Shown: positions 52,827-61,148 of the stretch, piece after piece
Layout: each line of letters opens with the position of its first letter
How positions within the stretch are numbered: position 1 is the stretch's first letter
Source: Nocardioides potassii
Lineage (GTDB): Bacteria; Actinomycetota; Actinomycetes; Propionibacteriales; Nocardioidaceae
DNA length: 64,000 bases
Assembly: GCF_021648885.1 (NCBI RefSeq)
Contig: NZ_JAKJHZ010000010.1
Location: 1-64,000, forward strand
Reading direction: 5' to 3'
Notes under the pieces: model-generated
The model's database searches: none
What the model was told of the DNA's origin: nothing
The model's input: only the letters and a program-made list of their open reading frames with translations
Translations under genes and position numbers: made by a program

Positions 52827-55798
52827 CGTCGAGCGGCCAGCTGGTCAGGGCCGGGTTCGTCGACGGGACGAGCGCTGCTGCCGGCATCGAGCGGCTCGGT
52901 GCGGCCGCGCGTCCGCTGACCGACAAGCTCGCCGCGGCCGCCGACCCCGACGCCGCGCTGGAGGGGCTGCTGCGGGTGGTCGACGCCCTGGACTCCATCT
53001 CCGACGGAGCCGGCGCCGCGATGCTCGCCGAGCTCGCCGACGACGAGGGCACGGCGATGCGGTTGTGCTCGGTGCTCGGCGCGAGCGCGGCGCTGACCCA
53101 GCACCTCGCCCGGCACCCCGAGCACTGGCGCGAGCTGACCGACCCGACGCTCGGCAGCACCCGCGCGGCGGCCTACGCCGTCCGCGAGGCGATGCTCGCC
53201 GCGGTCGGCGCCGACCCCGCGTCTGCGGTCCCGGTCGCCGGCAAGCCCGACGCGGAGGCGGTGGACGCGCTGCGGGTGGAGTACCGCCGGATCCTGCTGC
53301 GCCTGGCCGCCCGCGACCTCGCCCACCACGTCGGGGTCGACGACGCCGCCGCCGAGATCTCCGACCTCGCCGCCGCCACCCTCGAGGCCGCGTTGGCGGT
53401 CGCCCGCGCCCGCGTCGAGTCGTACGACGCCGCCCGGCTCGCGGTGATCGCGATGGGCAAGTGCGGTGGCCACGAGCTCAACTACGTCTCCGACGTCGAC
53501 GTGATCTTCGTGCACGAGGCCGCCGACGGAGCGGAGGACGGCGCGGCGCTGCGGGCCGCGACCCAGCTGGCCTCGCACCTGATGCGCATCTGCTCCGACC
53601 ACACCCGCGAGGGCACGATCTGGCCGGTCGACGCCAACCTGCGGCCCGAGGGTAGCCAGGGGCCGCTGACCCGCACGCTCGCGAGCCACCAGGGCTACTA
53701 CGAGAAGTGGGCCAAGACCTGGGAGTTCCAGGCGCTGCTCAAGGCCCGGCCCGTTGCCGGCGACCTCGCCCTCGGTCGCGCCTACGTCGAGATGATCGAG
53801 CCGCTCGTGTGGAGCGCCGCCGAGCGCGACGGCTTCGTCGGCGACGTCCAGGCGATGCGGCGCCGCGTCGTCGACAACATCCCGGCCGCCGAGGCGGATC
53901 GCCAGATCAAGCTCGGCTCCGGCGGGCTGCGCGACGTCGAGTTCGCGGTCCAGCTGCTGCAGCTCGTGCACGGGCGGGCCGATGCGTCCTTGCGGTCGGG
54001 CGCCACCCTGAGCGCCCTCGCGGCGCTGATCGACGGCGGCTACGTCGGCCGCGAGGACGGCGAGAAGCTCCACGAGGCCTACTCCTTCCTCCGCACGCTC
54101 GAGCACCGCGTCCAGCTGCACCAGCTGCGTCGTACGCACGTGCTGCCCGCCGACGAGGCGTCGCTGAGACGGCTGGGCCGGTCGCTCGGGCTCTACTCCG
54201 AGCCGGCCGTGCAGCTCGACAAGCAGTGGAGGTACCACCGCCGCGAGGTCCGCCGCCTCCACGAGAAGCTCTTCTACCGCCCGCTGCTCGGTGCTGTCGC
54301 GAAGCTGCCGGGGCCGGAGGCGCGGCTCTCGCTCGAGGCCGCGGAGGCGCGGCTCGCGGCGCTCGGGTACGCCGACCCGAAGGCGGCACTGCGCCACCTC
54401 GAGGTGCTGACGAGCGGGGTCTCGCGCACCTCCGACATCCAGCGCACGCTGCTGCCGGTCCTGCTGGAGTGGTTCGCCGACTCGCCCGACCCGGACGCCG
54501 GGCTCTTCGGCTTCCGGCGGATCAGCGAGAGCCTCGGCCGCACACCGTGGTACCTCACGATGCTGCGCGACGAGGGCGAGGTCGCGCAGCGCCTGGCCCA
54601 CGTCCTCGGCACCTCGCGCTACGCCACCGACCTGCTCGAGCGCGAGCCGCAGGGCGTGAAGATGCTCGGGGAGTCGCTCGTCCCGCTGAGCGCCGAGGCC
54701 GCGCTCGCCGAGATGAAGGCGCTGACCGAGCGGGCCGAGACGGCCGAGGCGGCCATCGTGGCGGTGCGCGGTGTACGACGTCGCGAGCTGCTGCGGATCG
54801 CCTGCGGCGACCTGGTGGCCGGGACCGACGTGGCGCTCGTCGGGCAGGGGCTGAGCCGGCTGACCGACGCGACGCTGCAGGCCGCGCTCGACATCGCGTC
54901 CTACGCCGTCCGCACGTCGCGCGGGCTGGAGTCCGATCCCGCCCGGCTCGCCGTGATCGCGATGGGTCGCTACGGCGGATTCGAGCTGTCGTACGGGTCG
55001 GACGCGGACGTGATGTTCGTCTTCGAGGCGGTCGAGGGTGCCGAGGCGCAGGCCGCGTCGTCGTTCGCCACCGCGGTGGTCGCGGAGGTACGCCGCCTGC
55101 TGTCGTTGCCGGCCAGCGACCCGCCGCTGGAGGTCGACCCGGACCTCCGGCCCGAGGGCAAGAACGGCCCGATGGTGCGCACGGTCGAGTCCTACGCGGC
55201 GTACTACGAGAAGTGGTCGCACGTGTGGGAGTTCCAGGCGCTGCTGCGTGCCGACCCCGTCGCCGGCGATGCCGGCCTGCGGGCGCGGTTCACCGAGCTC
55301 ATCGACCCGCTGCGCTTCCCGGCGACGGGGATCTCGCGGGACGACGTGGTCGAGGTGCGTCGGATCAAGGCCCGCGTCGACAACGAGAGGCTGCCGCGCG
55401 GCGCCGACCGGCAGACCCACCTCAAGCTCGGACGCGGGGGACTGGCCGACGTCGAGTGGACGGTCCAGCTGCTGCAGATGCAGCACGCGGGGTCCGTGCC
55501 CGGGCTGCGCACGCCGCAGACGCTGCCGGCCCTCTCCGCCGCGGCGGAGGCGTCCCTGATCTCCGCCGAGGACGCCGAGACGCTCGCCGAGGCGTGGCGG
55601 CTCGTGTCGCGGGTGCGCAACGCGGTCACGCTCGTGCGCGGGAAGCCGGCCGACCAGCTGCCGCGTGACGCCCAGGAGCGGGCGGCGGTCGCGCGTGTGC
55701 TCGGCTACCCGCAGGGGTCGTCGGACCAGATGGTCAACGACTACCTGAGGACCACGCGCCGGGCCCACGCGGTGGTCGAACGGGTGTTCTGGGAATGA
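52823..55798 (+). CDS. glnE: bifunctional glutamine synthetase adenylyltransferase / adenylyl-removing enzyme
   Basis: A 991-residue GlnE that attaches or removes AMP on a glutamine synthetase Tyr according to nitrogen state. Two nucleotidyltransferase domains are visible: the N-terminal one around GKCGGHELNYVSDVDVIFVHE and the C-terminal one around GRYGGFELSYGSDADVMFVFE, each with the G-x-D-x-D metal site. Each is followed by LRPEG...G and a helical GlnD_UR-like region (YYEKWAKTWEFQALLKARPVAG; YYEKWSHVWEFQALLRADPVAG). The length and layout match actinobacterial GlnE. A GTGA overlap couples it to the amidotransferase. Confidence 0.97.
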   Translation: MTSSGQLVRAGFVDGTSAAAGIERLGAAARPLTDKLAAAADPDAALEGLLRVVDALDSISDGAGAAMLAELADDEGTAMRLCSVLGASAALTQHLARHPEHWRELTDPTLGSTRAAAYAVREAMLAAVGADPASAVPVAGKPDAEAVDALRVEYRRILLRLAARDLAHHVGVDDAAAEISDLAAATLEAALAVARARVESYDAARLAVIAMGKCGGHELNYVSDVDVIFVHEAADGAEDGAALRAATQLASHLMRICSDHTREGTIWPVDANLRPEGSQGPLTRTLASHQGYYEKWAKTWEFQALLKARPVAGDLALGRAYVEMIEPLVWSAAERDGFVGDVQAMRRRVVDNIPAAEADRQIKLGSGGLRDVEFAVQLLQLVHGRADASLRSGATLSALAALIDGGYVGREDGEKLHEAYSFLRTLEHRVQLHQLRRTHVLPADEASLRRLGRSLGLYSEPAVQLDKQWRYHRREVRRLHEKLFYRPLLGAVAKLPGPEARLSLEAAEARLAALGYADPKAALRHLEVLTSGVSRTSDIQRTLLPVLLEWFADSPDPDAGLFGFRRISESLGRTPWYLTMLRDEGEVAQRLAHVLGTSRYATDLLEREPQGVKMLGESLVPLSAEAALAEMKALTERAETAEAAIVAVRGVRRRELLRIACGDLVAGTDVALVGQGLSRLTDATLQAALDIASYAVRTSRGLESDPARLAVIAMGRYGGFELSYGSDADVMFVFEAVEGAEAQAASSFATAVVAEVRRLLSLPASDPPLEVDPDLRPEGKNGPMVRTVESYAAYYEKWSHVWEFQALLRADPVAGDAGLRARFTELIDPLRFPATGISRDDVVEVRRIKARVDNERLPRGADRQTHLKLGRGGLADVEWTVQLLQMQHAGSVPGLRTPQTLPALSAAAEASLISAEDAETLAEAWRLVSRVRNAVTLVRGKPADQLPRDAQERAAVARVLGYPQGSSDQMVNDYLRTTRRAHAVVERVFWE

Positions 55799-55804
55799 AT
55801 CTCC

Positions 55805-55835
55805 TTGCTTCATCTCGCTCGAGATAAGGTATGCT
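55805..55835 (+). promoter_or_regulatory. satD leaderless promoter with an internal palindrome
   Basis: -35-like TTGCTT (55805-55810) and -10 TATGCT (55830-55835) are 19 bp apart; the -10 is 6 nt from the ATG. Between them lies ATCTCG-CT-CGAGAT (55812-55825), a palindrome that could be an operator blocking polymerase. Confidence 0.55.
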
Positions 55836-55841
55836 CTTCAT

Positions 55842-56489
55842 ATGGACGAACTGAAGGCTCTCACTTCAGTCACCATCATCGGTGACCTGGTGGGATCGCG
55901 CCGCAGCGTGGACCGCGCGGCCGTCCATGCCCGGTTCGAGAAGGGGATCGACGCGGTCAACGCCGCGTACGCCCCCGTCGTGCCGCTGACGATCGGGCTC
56001 GGGGACGAGTTCCAGGGCATCTTCGCGACCCTGGGCGACGCCGTCGCGGCCTCGCTGCGGCTGCGGATGGCGCTGCTCCCGGACGTGGACGTGCGCCAGG
56101 GGATCGGCCTGGGCCGGGTGCAGGTGCTCTCGGAGGAGCCGCGGGTCGAGGACGGGCCGGGCTGGTGGGCGGCCAGGGCGGCCATCGACGCCGCCAAGGC
56201 CTACGAGCGCAAGGCCCCGCTGCGCGCGGTGCGGACGGCGTACGTCGTCGCGGACGGCGAGGCCGGGCCGCCGCCCGCGCTGGTCAACGCGGCCCTGATG
56301 ACGCGGGACCAGATCGTGTCCGGCCTGTCGGAACGGGGGATGTCGGTGCTGGATGGTCTGATGAGGGGACGTCGGCAGCAGGACATCGCCGACGAGCTCG
56401 GCATCAGTGCGTCGGCGGTCTCCCAGCGGATCCGCGCCGAGGGACTGGGCGTCGTGCTCGCGTCGGACGAGCTGCTACGAGAGCTGTAG
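55842..56489 (+). CDS. SatD family protein with C-terminal HTH
   Basis: A 215-residue SatD protein. The N-terminal ~140 residues show the family core: VTIIGDLVGSRRSVDRAAVHARFEKGI, then PLTIGLGDEFQGIFATLGDAV and LRMALLPDVDVRQGIGLGRV, recalling nucleotide-cyclase-like or GGDEF folds. The last ~60 residues contain a clear helix-turn-helix (RQQDIADELGISASAVSQRIRAEGLGVVL). It is likely a DNA-binding regulator, perhaps of its own promoter. A membrane partner follows in the same operon, as in the Streptococcus sat locus. Confidence 0.9.
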   Translation: MDELKALTSVTIIGDLVGSRRSVDRAAVHARFEKGIDAVNAAYAPVVPLTIGLGDEFQGIFATLGDAVAASLRLRMALLPDVDVRQGIGLGRVQVLSEEPRVEDGPGWWAARAAIDAAKAYERKAPLRAVRTAYVVADGEAGPPPALVNAALMTRDQIVSGLSERGMSVLDGLMRGRRQQDIADELGISASAVSQRIRAEGLGVVLASDELLREL

Positions 56490-56515
56490 TCGAGAGGGCA
56501 GGAGAGGGGGAGGCG

Positions 56516-57250
56516 TTGAGCTGGCTCGGGATCCTGCTGGTCGGCCTCGCCGTGACCGACCTCGTGCACTCCGTGCGCAAGGTCAAGGTGCTGCCGCAGA
56601 TGGTCGGCGCCCTCAGCGTGCTGGTCCTGGGGATGCTCGCCGACCTCACCTCCGGCCGCGACCTGGTCGCTCTGGCGGTGATCGCGGTGGTGGTGCTCGC
56701 GTGGGGGTTCGCGGTGACCTGGGGGTTCGGGCATCCCGCCCAGAACGCCGCGTGGGCGCCGCTCGGGCTCTTCTCGAGCGCCCTGGTGGTCGCCATCGCG
56801 TGCTCGGTGCTCGCACCACCGGCGGACGGACCCATCGGTCACTGGCTCGGCTCGGGCCCGCTGCCCGCGCTCGACGGAGTCTCGGCCGACCGGTTCCTGC
56901 TGCTCCTGGGGGCCTTCCTGCTGCAGCTCTCGACCGGCAACGTGCTGGTCCGGCTGGTGCTCAAGTCGACCGGCACCATCAACCCGCGCAAGGACGGCGG
57001 GATGCCACCCACCCAGCTCAAGGGCGGTCGCCTGCTCGGCCCGCTGGAGCGGGTCTTCATCCTCGCCCTCGCGATGGGCGGCCAGGTGACGGCCGCCTCC
57101 ATCGTCGTCGCCGCCAAGGGCCTGCTCCGCTTCCCCGAGCTCTCCTCTCGCCACGAGCAGCAGACCGTCCACGAGATGACCGAGTACTTCCTGCTCGGGT
57201 CCTTCGTGTCCTGGCTGGTCGCGCTCGGGTCCTTCGTGCTGCTCGTGTGA
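56516..57250 (+). CDS. membrane protein paired with SatD
   Basis: A 244-residue integral membrane protein with about six transmembrane segments (for example LSWLGILLVGLAVTDLV, VLPQMVGALSVLVLGMLA, LVALAVIAVVVLAWGFAV, LGLFSSALVVAIACSVLA, FLLLLGAFLLQLS, YFLLGSFVSWLVALGSFVLLV). A conserved loop, GGRLLGPLERVFILALAMGGQVTAASIVVAAKG, lies before the last helix. The TTG start at 56516 follows GGGGGAGG. It is 26 nt downstream of satD, so they are co-transcribed. Substrate unknown. Confidence 0.85.
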   Translation: MSWLGILLVGLAVTDLVHSVRKVKVLPQMVGALSVLVLGMLADLTSGRDLVALAVIAVVVLAWGFAVTWGFGHPAQNAAWAPLGLFSSALVVAIACSVLAPPADGPIGHWLGSGPLPALDGVSADRFLLLLGAFLLQLSTGNVLVRLVLKSTGTINPRKDGGMPPTQLKGGRLLGPLERVFILALAMGGQVTAASIVVAAKGLLRFPELSSRHEQQTVHEMTEYFLLGSFVSWLVALGSFVLLV

Positions 57251-57301
57251 TCGCCCCACCTGTACCTTCGACGACGAGCAGTCCACCGGAGGGAGCGGCC
57301 C

Positions 57302-57868
57302 GTGATCGACCTGACCGAGGGACAGGAGCTCGCCCTCTCCGCCGTCGAGGGACGGCCCCTGAGCCGGCTACAGATGGCCGTCGGGTGGGACCACAACCCG
57401 ACCGCGGGGTTCATCGGCAGCGGGGCGCCGCCCATCGACCTTGACGCATCGGCCGTGCAGTTCGCCGGCGGACAGTTCTTCGACATCGCCTTCTTCAACA
57501 ACCTGGCCACCCGCGATGGCTCGGTGGTGCACCTCGGTGACAACACGACCGGCAAGGGGACCGGCGACGACGAGGTGATCACGGTCGACCTCGGAAAGGT
57601 CTACGCCAAAGTCGACACGATCCTGTTCCTGATCACCAGCTACCAGGGGCACTCCCTGGAGTACATCCGCAACGCCTACTGCCGCCTGGTCGACGACGAC
57701 GGCACCGAGCTCGCGCGCGTGACCATCACCCTCGGCGTACGGGAGACGGGCCTGGTGATGGCGAAGCTCTCCCGCGCCGGGGACGACTGGACGCTCACGG
57801 CCATCGGCACCGGTGTCGCGCTGAAGACGCCGACGGACTCGATCGACGCGCTGCTGCCCTTCGTCTGA
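57302..57868 (+). CDS. TerD family protein
   Basis: A 188-residue TerD-fold protein. The calcium-binding family motif is GDNTTGKGTGDDEVITVDLGKV (residues ~80-101), and the strand set VDTILFLITSYQGHSLEYIRNAYCRLVDDDGTELARVTIT follows. TerD proteins are linked to tellurite and stress resistance and membrane surveillance; a single copy without terC/terZ is typical of actinobacterial genomes. The GTG start follows GGAGGGAGC. It is 51 nt after the SatD partner. Confidence 0.92.
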   Translation: MIDLTEGQELALSAVEGRPLSRLQMAVGWDHNPTAGFIGSGAPPIDLDASAVQFAGGQFFDIAFFNNLATRDGSVVHLGDNTTGKGTGDDEVITVDLGKVYAKVDTILFLITSYQGHSLEYIRNAYCRLVDDDGTELARVTITLGVRETGLVMAKLSRAGDDWTLTAIGTGVALKTPTDSIDALLPFV

Positions 57869-57885
57869 GCCCGCGGCGTTGCCAC

Positions 57886-57891
57886 TACGCT
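57886..57891 (+). promoter_or_regulatory. leaderless -10 hexamer of the cyclase gene
   Basis: TACGCT, 6 nt before the ATG at 57898. Confidence 0.45.
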
Positions 57892-57897
57892 CCGGCC

Positions 57898-59451
57898 ATG
57901 GCTCGACGCTGGCGGACCCGGGCGCCGTACGGCTCCTGGGTTTTGGGGCGCCCCGGCCAGTCGCCCCGCGCGGTGCGGATCCGGGTGCAGCTGCTGCTGA
58001 CCGGCCTGTTGCTCGCCACGAACCTCGTCGGCGCCGCAGTCGTGGTGGTCATCGCCACCGTCGTGCTTCCACTACCGCCCGCCAGCAACCAAATGATCGT
58101 CGCGACGGCGGTGGCCGTCCCGGTCTACGTGGCCGTCGCGATCCTGCTCGGGACCTGGATCGGCACCGCGTCGTCGCTGCGCGCACTCCGGTGGCAGTAC
58201 GACGACGAGCCGCCGGACGCGCGCGCCGTACGACGGACGCTGCGGGTCCCGGTGCGGCTGACCGTCCTGCAGTTCGCGCTGTGGGCGACGGCGACCGTCC
58301 TCTTCACGGTGCTGGCGTCGATCCTGCAGCCGGAGCGCGCGCTCGGGGTCGGGCTGACGGTCGGCACGGCATCGATCGTGGTGTCCGGCATCGCCTTCCT
58401 GCTCTCCGACTTCGCGCTGCGCCCGCTGGCCGCGCGTGCGCTGGCCGGCGCCGAGCTCAGCCGTCGTCCCAGCCTGGTCGGGGTCAAGGCGCGCTCGGTC
58501 ATCTTCTGGGTCGTCGGCACCGCCGCGCCGGTCGTCGCCCTGATGGTTGCCGGGGTGGTCGCGCTGGTCGACGACTCGGTGACCGTCACCCGCCTGGGCG
58601 TCACGACCATCGTCGTGGGGGCCGTGGTGCTGGTCTTCGGTCTGCTCGTCACGGTCCTCTCGGCCGGGGCGGTCGTCGACCCGGTCCTCGCCGTGCGCGA
58701 CGCGCTGCTCGACGTCGAGCGCGGCCGCCTCGACCGCGAGGTCGTGGTGTTCGACGGGACCGAGGTGGGGCTGCTGCAGGTCGGCTTCAACCGGATGGCG
58801 ACCGGGCTTCGCGAGCGCGAGCAGCTGCGCGACCTCTTCGGCCGCCACGTCGGTCGCGAGGTGGCCCAGCGGGCCGCCGAGACGGCGGGGGAGGTCGAGC
58901 TGGGAGGGGAGTCCCGGACGGCGAGCGTCCTCTTCGTCGACCTCGAGGGCTCGACGACGTACGCCACCGAGCACGACCCGGCCGAGGTCGTCTGGGTGCT
59001 CAACCGGTTCTTCGCGGTCATCGTCGAGGAGGTCGACCGACGCGGCGGCCTGGTCAACAAGTTCATGGGCGACGCCGTGCTCGCGGTCTTCGGTGCTCCC
59101 GTCCCCGTCGACGACCACGCCGGTCGCGCGCTCGGTGCCGCGCGAGCGATCGCCTCACGTCTCGCGTCCGACGTGCCCGAGCTCTCCGCCGGGGTCGGCG
59201 TCGCGACCGGTGAGGTCGTCGCCGGCAACGTCGGTCACGAAGAGCGCTTCGAGTACACCGTCATCGGCGACGCCGTGAACTCCGCGTCCCGCCTCACCGA
59301 CCTCGCCAAGAAGGAGGACGGCCGCGTCCTGGCCTCCCGCGCCAGCGTCGAGGCGGCCGACACCGAGGAGGCGGAGCGCTGGGTCGACCACGGCTCGGTC
59401 ACCCTGCGCGGGCGCGGCGGAGAGACGGAGTTCGCCGTCCCGCGGCCGTGA
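57898..59451 (+). CDS. membrane class III adenylate cyclase
   Basis: A 517-residue protein. Six N-terminal transmembrane helices (~27-265) are followed by a HAMP domain (~265-320) and a class III cyclase catalytic domain (~335-510). The metal-binding Asp residues are in LFVDLEGSTTYA and FMGDAVLAVFG; the substrate-defining GDAVNSASRLTDL and the transition-state Asn/Arg are in VIGDAVNSASRL, consistent with ATP. It makes cAMP in response to an unknown membrane signal. The 6TM-HAMP-cyclase layout is common in mycobacteria. Confidence 0.92.
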   Translation: MARRWRTRAPYGSWVLGRPGQSPRAVRIRVQLLLTGLLLATNLVGAAVVVVIATVVLPLPPASNQMIVATAVAVPVYVAVAILLGTWIGTASSLRALRWQYDDEPPDARAVRRTLRVPVRLTVLQFALWATATVLFTVLASILQPERALGVGLTVGTASIVVSGIAFLLSDFALRPLAARALAGAELSRRPSLVGVKARSVIFWVVGTAAPVVALMVAGVVALVDDSVTVTRLGVTTIVVGAVVLVFGLLVTVLSAGAVVDPVLAVRDALLDVERGRLDREVVVFDGTEVGLLQVGFNRMATGLREREQLRDLFGRHVGREVAQRAAETAGEVELGGESRTASVLFVDLEGSTTYATEHDPAEVVWVLNRFFAVIVEEVDRRGGLVNKFMGDAVLAVFGAPVPVDDHAGRALGAARAIASRLASDVPELSAGVGVATGEVVAGNVGHEERFEYTVIGDAVNSASRLTDLAKKEDGRVLASRASVEAADTEEAERWVDHGSVTLRGRGGETEFAVPRP

Positions 59452-59478
59452 ACCGTGGGGGTCTAGCTCGGGTGCGCG

Positions 59479-59484
59479 TAGCGT
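59479..59484 (+). promoter_or_regulatory. leaderless -10 hexamer of the 59492 lipoprotein gene
   Basis: TAGCGT, 7 nt before the GTG at 59492, which supports it over GTG at 59483. Confidence 0.45.
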
Positions 59485-59491
59485 GCGAGCC

Positions 59492-60490
59492 GTGACGGGG
59501 GTCAGGAGCATCGCGGCGCTGGCGGCGCTGGCGGCGCTCCTCGCGTCGGTGCTCGTCTCCGGCTGCCTCAGCGCGGCGCCGTACGAGCACCAGCTGAGGT
59601 CGCTGGGTGGCTGCGGCCCGGTGACGTACGACGACGTGCGTGGTGCGCGTCCGACCTACGGCCCCGACCGTCTGACGTACTTCCTCAACGCGCAGCACAT
59701 GTGCGCTGGGCGTTGGGTGCCGGGGGCCGACGGGTGGCTGGTGCCGCAGGGCATGACGATCGCGAACGGGGTCGCCTACGTAGCGGGGTTCGACGGGACG
59801 CAGATGGGCCGCCACCGGCTGTGCACGATGCAGTCGATGGACCTCGCCTCTGGTGACGTGATGCGGACGCGCTACCCGGTGCGCGGGCAGGTCGGACCGC
59901 GGCAGCCGACCGAGTGCCGCCACGGCGGCGGTGTCGTGGCCGACGAGCACGGCGTGTGGCTCGCCGAGACACAACGGCTGTGGCTGCTCGACCGGGCGAC
60001 GCTCGAGCCGCTGCGCGGATGGGCGCTCACGGAGCCGGTGCGCGGGTCGTTCGCCGTGCTCGACGACGACGGCCGGCTCGGGCTGGGCCGGTTCCGGGCG
60101 GAGAACCCCGCCCGGCTGTGGTGGTACGACGTCGAGGCGCTGCTCGCCTCGTCGTCGTACGTGCTGGACGAGGACGACGCCGTCGACGCCGTGCGGATCC
60201 CGCCGGACACACAGGGTGCGCTCTGGGGCGAGCTCGGCGGCATCGGTCCGGGGTTGTGGCTCGCCCGGTCGAACACGTCCTGCGGCGTGCTGGTCGGGCC
60301 GGACGGCCGCAGTCGTGCGTTCGTCCCCGGCGCGGAGGGGATGGCGCTGACCGGGCCGGACCGGCTGTGGGTCGTCAGCGAGTCGGGCTCGCGGCTCTAC
60401 CAGGAGAAGGGACGGCCGATGACGCCGCACCTGGTGCGCTTCGACACCTCGGCCATCTCCGAGTGGGTGGAGCCGGCGTGCAGCCCGTGA
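59492..60490 (+). CDS. secreted lipoprotein, beta-propeller-like hypothetical
   Basis: A 332-residue protein. The signal (VRSIAALAALAALLASVLVSGC) ends in a lipobox (VSGC). The mature part has repeated beta-strand segments (WLVPQGMTIANGVAYVAGFDG, GGGVVADEHGVWLAETQRLWLLD, GLWLARSNTSCGVLVGPDG, RLWVVSESGSRLYQEKG), the pattern of a small beta-propeller or NHL-like fold. Several Cys may pair. No enzyme motif was recognised. Confidence 0.8.
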   Translation: MTGVRSIAALAALAALLASVLVSGCLSAAPYEHQLRSLGGCGPVTYDDVRGARPTYGPDRLTYFLNAQHMCAGRWVPGADGWLVPQGMTIANGVAYVAGFDGTQMGRHRLCTMQSMDLASGDVMRTRYPVRGQVGPRQPTECRHGGGVVADEHGVWLAETQRLWLLDRATLEPLRGWALTEPVRGSFAVLDDDGRLGLGRFRAENPARLWWYDVEALLASSSYVLDEDDAVDAVRIPPDTQGALWGELGGIGPGLWLARSNTSCGVLVGPDGRSRAFVPGAEGMALTGPDRLWVVSESGSRLYQEKGRPMTPHLVRFDTSAISEWVEPACSP

Positions 60491-60497
60491 GGACGCA

Positions 60498-61028
60498 TCA
60501 CTGACAGTCCTCCGTCAGGCTTGAGCGACGGCCGATCTCGTCGCGGATGCGGGCGGCCAGAGCGCGTAGGTCGACTGGTTCGGTGGTGTCGACCTCGATC
60601 AGTGGACCCATGTCGAGGGGTGCCACCTCGTCACCCCAGAGCTCGAGCTCGTCCCTCTCGTCGTCGAGGTGGCGCGGATCCCTCCGTCGCGCCCGGTAGC
60701 GGGTTCGCGCGACGTCGACCGGCACGCGACACCTGACCTCGATGACGGGACCCGGGAGCGCCCGCGCGAGCGGCTCGGAGTAGTCGAACCACGTGCTGTC
60801 GATGACGGCGCCGGGGCAGCCTCGGGCGGCACGTAGCAGGGCGAACACCGCAGCCCTTCCCAGTTCTCGCGACTCCTTGACGCTCGCCGGCGCGCCGAGG
60901 GCGTCCATCAGAGCCTCCTTGACCTCGTCCTTGGACAGCAGCGGGAGATCGAGCTCGGTCGCGAGGTCGCCGGCCAGCGTGGTCTTGCCCGATCCCGGCC
61001 AGCCGCCGACCAGGACGAACGCGCGCAT
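60498..61028 (-). CDS. P-loop kinase (AAA_33 / zeta-toxin-like)
   Basis: A 176-residue P-loop protein: Walker A GWPGSGKTTL at residues ~9-18 and a second conserved site VIDSTWFDYSEPL near 80. The RYRARRRDPRH segment provides the basic lid. The size and pattern match small metabolite kinases or the zeta-toxin fold. No antitoxin-like partner is adjacent (the gene beside it is a DUF222 HNH protein), so a toxin role is not supported. Confidence 0.85.
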   Translation of the reverse strand: MRAFVLVGGWPGSGKTTLAGDLATELDLPLLSKDEVKEALMDALGAPASVKESRELGRAAVFALLRAARGCPGAVIDSTWFDYSEPLARALPGPVIEVRCRVPVDVARTRYRARRRDPRHLDDERDELELWGDEVAPLDMGPLIEVDTTEPVDLRALAARIRDEIGRRSSLTEDCQ

Positions 61029-61148
61029 GTGGCCAGCCTGCCACCGTTCATGGCCACCAACCGTCCACAGAACCGTGCTCTGGTGCGTTCTCCACAGGCT
61101 TCGTGTGGTCGTTGCTGTGCTGTCGGTGGCGGTCTCGAGGGTGGAGGC

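Noticed and set aside
52208..55813. Minus-strand open frame of about 1200 codons antisense to glnE
   Set aside because: High GC content removes stop codons on the opposite strand; it has no recognisable motif and lies fully over glnE, whose two catalytic domains are clear.
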